64,000 nt of DNA from a bacterium UBP11_UBA4055 (GTDB lineage Bacteria > UBA4055), in contig DFZN01000032.1 of the NCBI GenBank assembly GCA_002382735.1, positions 1 to 64,000 on the forward strand, in the 5' to 3' direction. The translations under genes were made by a program, and so were the position numbers. Below, one piece after another: positions 62,030 through 64,000 of the stretch. The notes under the pieces were generated by a model, which was not told where the DNA came from, searched no databases, and saw only the letters and a list, made by a program, of their open reading frames with translations. How positions within the stretch are numbered: position 1 is the first letter of the stretch; each line of letters opens with the position of its first letter.

Positions 62030-63861
62030 TCTCCCTCCTTACGGAAAAATCCTGAAAAATAATTTTTAATTACGAAATTCAACTTTAAAGCAAAAGTATT
62101 GTTCGAATAGACCTGGTATTTTTTCTGCGGAACTATCTCTCTTTCGTAGTAGTTTTGGTAGCCGGTATAATCATTGGATGTATCGAATTCTCCAGTCATA
62201 AGAGTGTCACTGTTGACTGTAGCATAGTCTTCAAGCCAGGTTTCATCATAAGCAGGAAGATTGTGATTGTAGTTAATTATATCGTGATGAGAATAGTAAA
62301 GATCGGCAGAAATATATTTGTTGTACCTGTAAGTGAGCTGCGCATAGTATTTGTTCGTTTTCTCGACTGTCCCGCGCAGAAATACTTTGTTCTCGATCTG
62401 ATAGCTCAGAGGCTGATCCCACTCGCCCCATCTCGATTCTCCCCTGTTCTCTCTCGTGTAGCCCAGAGTAATGTGCTTGTCGAAATCCAGAAAGTATTTC
62501 AGGTTAAAATTCAGGGTCTCGGAATCTCCTCCTGCGGGCATAGACAGATAATAGTCGAGATTCATGTAACGGTTTATATGATATTTATGCCCGTAAACAT
62601 AAGGCTCTACCCTCGCGTATTCGAAATTGAAAGACAGACCGTCAACTGTAAGAAATTTTGAATTGTACAACCCCGCCGAAACTGCCCATTTGTTCATGTA
62701 ATTCTTTGTCCAGCTTTCCGTAAAAGTCTCGTCATCAAAAAGAAGTTCTCCATAGACCGAATAGTTTTTAAAAGGCTGATATGACATATCGAAGCTGATC
62801 AGTGAGTTATCGTGGTCCCCGTAATAGTGCCCCATCCAGAATAACGGAAGCACCGGCAAAGCATAACCCATCTCGATAGTCCTGTCGCCGGAGATCACCA
62901 TTTCGTTCACGCCGAAGCTCAAGTTGTCTAAAGCTCTCCACTCGAGCCTGTGCGCAGAAAGATATTTCTCACGCTTTGTATAATCGACCCTCACACGAGA
63001 GCTGTCATCGTTCGTGATCGCATAATAAGGATTCTCTGTTTCATATCTTGTCTGGTGATCCGCCAGCAGAAACCCAGTTAATGTAGTGAATTTGAACCTG
63101 TCCGAAGCTATTGAAAACATCATATTCTCGTAGTACGCATCCATCTGAGACAGAGTCAGGGAATTCATCACTCCTGCGCCCATCGAGACCGGGTACTTTC
63201 CTAATGAAAGATGAATATCATCTCCTGCAAGGGTCAGGACTGTCTCCGTATGGTCTTCGCTTGAAAAGTCAGCCTCGCCTCCTGAAGGCACAAGCACCAG
63301 AGTCTCATACTCGTCTCTTAAATGATCCGTATAGCCATGCTTGATCATGACACCTGAGTTCGTGCGGAGCGAAAGTAAATCTTTGTATCCGAAATATGCT
63401 TTGATCCCGCCGTCAGAGATATGTTGAGATATATCGGGATATCTGTAGCCAGATCTTTGAGCAGGCAGACTTAAATAATCGTAGAAACTTAAACATAGGT
63501 ATGATGGGTTTTCAAGAGCCTTCTGAGATACATAAGACTGACTCCAGTAGGCATCGAACCAGCCGACAGTGTTCTCTGATTCAGCCTTACCGAATTTATT
63601 GTCAGTGCTTATATATTCTTCCTCATACCTCTCAATGAAATTCTTCGTACGGCTGTCGGGATCCTTTATGCTCAGAAGTAAGTTGTGAATCTCGTCGCTT
63701 CTGTAAGGTCTTACGCCTGTAAAAGGGATGTCGATCACACCTGAAATGTCAAGATAGTCCAGATAATCGTAAGTCGCTTTGTCGGTCATGGGTATCATGA
63801 TAGGAGCTGCTGCATAGACAATACTCGTAAATAATGTCAGGATCAGAAGTATTTTATTCAT
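62026..63861 (-). CDS. Wzi-like outer-membrane beta-barrel protein
   Basis: A 611-residue exported protein with a signal peptide (MNKILLILTLFTSIVYAAA). The N-terminal part has a small domain (DYLDYLDISGVIDIPFTGVR, PYRSDEIHNLLLS) also found in capsule-assembly Wzi family proteins, and the rest alternates short amphipathic strands with many Tyr and Trp, as in an outer-membrane barrel. Its place in a polysaccharide cluster agrees with a role in attaching surface sugar. Barrel nature is clear; the Wzi assignment is moderate. Confidence 0.75.
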   Translation of the reverse strand: MNKILLILTLFTSIVYAAAPIMIPMTDKATYDYLDYLDISGVIDIPFTGVRPYRSDEIHNLLLSIKDPDSRTKNFIERYEEEYISTDNKFGKAESENTVGWFDAYWSQSYVSQKALENPSYLCLSFYDYLSLPAQRSGYRYPDISQHISDGGIKAYFGYKDLLSLRTNSGVMIKHGYTDHLRDEYETLVLVPSGGEADFSSEDHTETVLTLAGDDIHLSLGKYPVSMGAGVMNSLTLSQMDAYYENMMFSIASDRFKFTTLTGFLLADHQTRYETENPYYAITNDDSSRVRVDYTKREKYLSAHRLEWRALDNLSFGVNEMVISGDRTIEMGYALPVLPLFWMGHYYGDHDNSLISFDMSYQPFKNYSVYGELLFDDETFTESWTKNYMNKWAVSAGLYNSKFLTVDGLSFNFEYARVEPYVYGHKYHINRYMNLDYYLSMPAGGDSETLNFNLKYFLDFDKHITLGYTRENRGESRWGEWDQPLSYQIENKVFLRGTVEKTNKYYAQLTYRYNKYISADLYYSHHDIINYNHNLPAYDETWLEDYATVNSDTLMTGEFDTSNDYTGYQNYYEREIVPQKKYQVYSNNTFALKLNFVIKNYFSGFFRKEGE

Positions 63862-64000
63862 TCGCTTACCTCATTTTTTGAAAAATATGTGCTGTCAAGA
63901 TGCCTGAAAGCGTAAGTTCCTGTAATAATTGTAAGAATGAGATTGACCGCCCTGTCCGCAAGAGCCGCTACAACTCCAAGTTCTGCGTTCCCCAATAGAA
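63858..64000 (-). CDS. 3' end of a polytopic membrane protein (YbhN-like)
   Basis: The last 46 or so residues of a gene that continues past the right edge: LLGNAELGVVAALADRAVNL, then ILTIITGTYAFRHLDS. The pattern fits the end of an integral membrane protein of the YbhN/lysylphosphatidylglycerol-synthase transmembrane type, often placed in polysaccharide clusters. Its TGA overlaps the start of the Wzi-like gene (ATGA). Confidence 0.5.
   Translation of the reverse strand, partial: LLGNAELGVVAALADRAVNLILTIITGTYAFRHLDSTYFSKNEVSE

Noticed and set aside
1..64000. CRISPR arrays, insertion sequences, prophage genes, rRNA genes
   Set aside because: No regularly spaced repeats, transposases, integrases, phage structural genes or rRNA signatures were seen.

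Overview
The window is about 41% G+C by eye and densely coded. It reads as a chromosomal stretch from a Gram-negative, diderm bacterium of the FCB superphylum (a Delongbacteria-, Cloacimonadota- or Fibrobacterota-like lineage; I cannot pin the phylum). The reasons are a secreted protein ending in a Por/T9SS-type sorting tail (NPFN start, GVYFYR near the end), lipoproteins with six-bladed or PD40 beta-propellers, an outer-membrane pilus secretin, a Wzi-like outer-membrane protein, and several start regions carrying a Bacteroidota-like TAnnTTTG promoter element. No rRNA, insertion sequence, transposase, prophage or CRISPR array is visible. No gap without a gene exceeds about 300 bases.

Layout. 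1-1223: relics (a shredded tex gene and an N-truncated MazF/PemK toxin) around a YhcH-type gene. 1242-8882: prolyl oligopeptidase, an exported protein, a GNAT enzyme, fhs, a stand-alone RlmK-type methyltransferase, mtnA and ogt. 8885-10432: a secreted thioredoxin-like protein read through an in-frame UGA, interpreted as a selenoprotein with a U-x-x-C motif and a SECIS-like hairpin just after the UGA. 10550-16843: a LamG-domain protein, a four-gene membrane operon of unknown function (its large subunit resembles DUF6754), and a six-bladed propeller lipoprotein. 17055-18448: a Phd/PIN toxin-antitoxin pair, a small unknown gene, tRNA-Met and a two-way terminator.

18468-25219 is one leftward run: htrA, psd, pssA, an aminotransferase, ribE, ribBA and a methyltransferase, so phosphatidylethanolamine and riboflavin synthesis are linked. 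25378-28529 is hutU plus a PatB-type lyase. 28569-28966 is a decayed DUF4160/DUF2442 pair. 28970-34348 holds a DUF2156 protein, a GNAT, an isoaspartyl peptidase, a PD40 lipoprotein, a secreted LIM/DA1-like metallopeptidase and an AEC transporter. 34349-39874 is mraY, dinG and gcvPB.

39965-46311 is a type IV pilus operon (ParA-like ATPase, PilM, PilN, PilO, a PilP-position protein, PilQ and a phosphatase-fold lipoprotein that has lost its metal ligands). 46490-53613 is informational and secretion housekeeping: rnhA, nusB, a phosphoesterase, secA and topA. 53787-57656 holds dapA, a metallo-beta-lactamase-fold hydrolase, ridA, a GNAT, ispH and cmk. 57671-64000 is a surface-polysaccharide cluster: asparagine-synthase-like protein, Wzx-type flippase, rfbD, rfbC, a Wzi-like barrel and the 3' end of a polytopic membrane protein.

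The strongest unusual signals are the UGA-interrupted secreted redoxin, the uncharacterised four-gene membrane complex, the dead phosphatase in the pilus operon, the repeated motif in PilM, and the DA1-like secreted peptidase.
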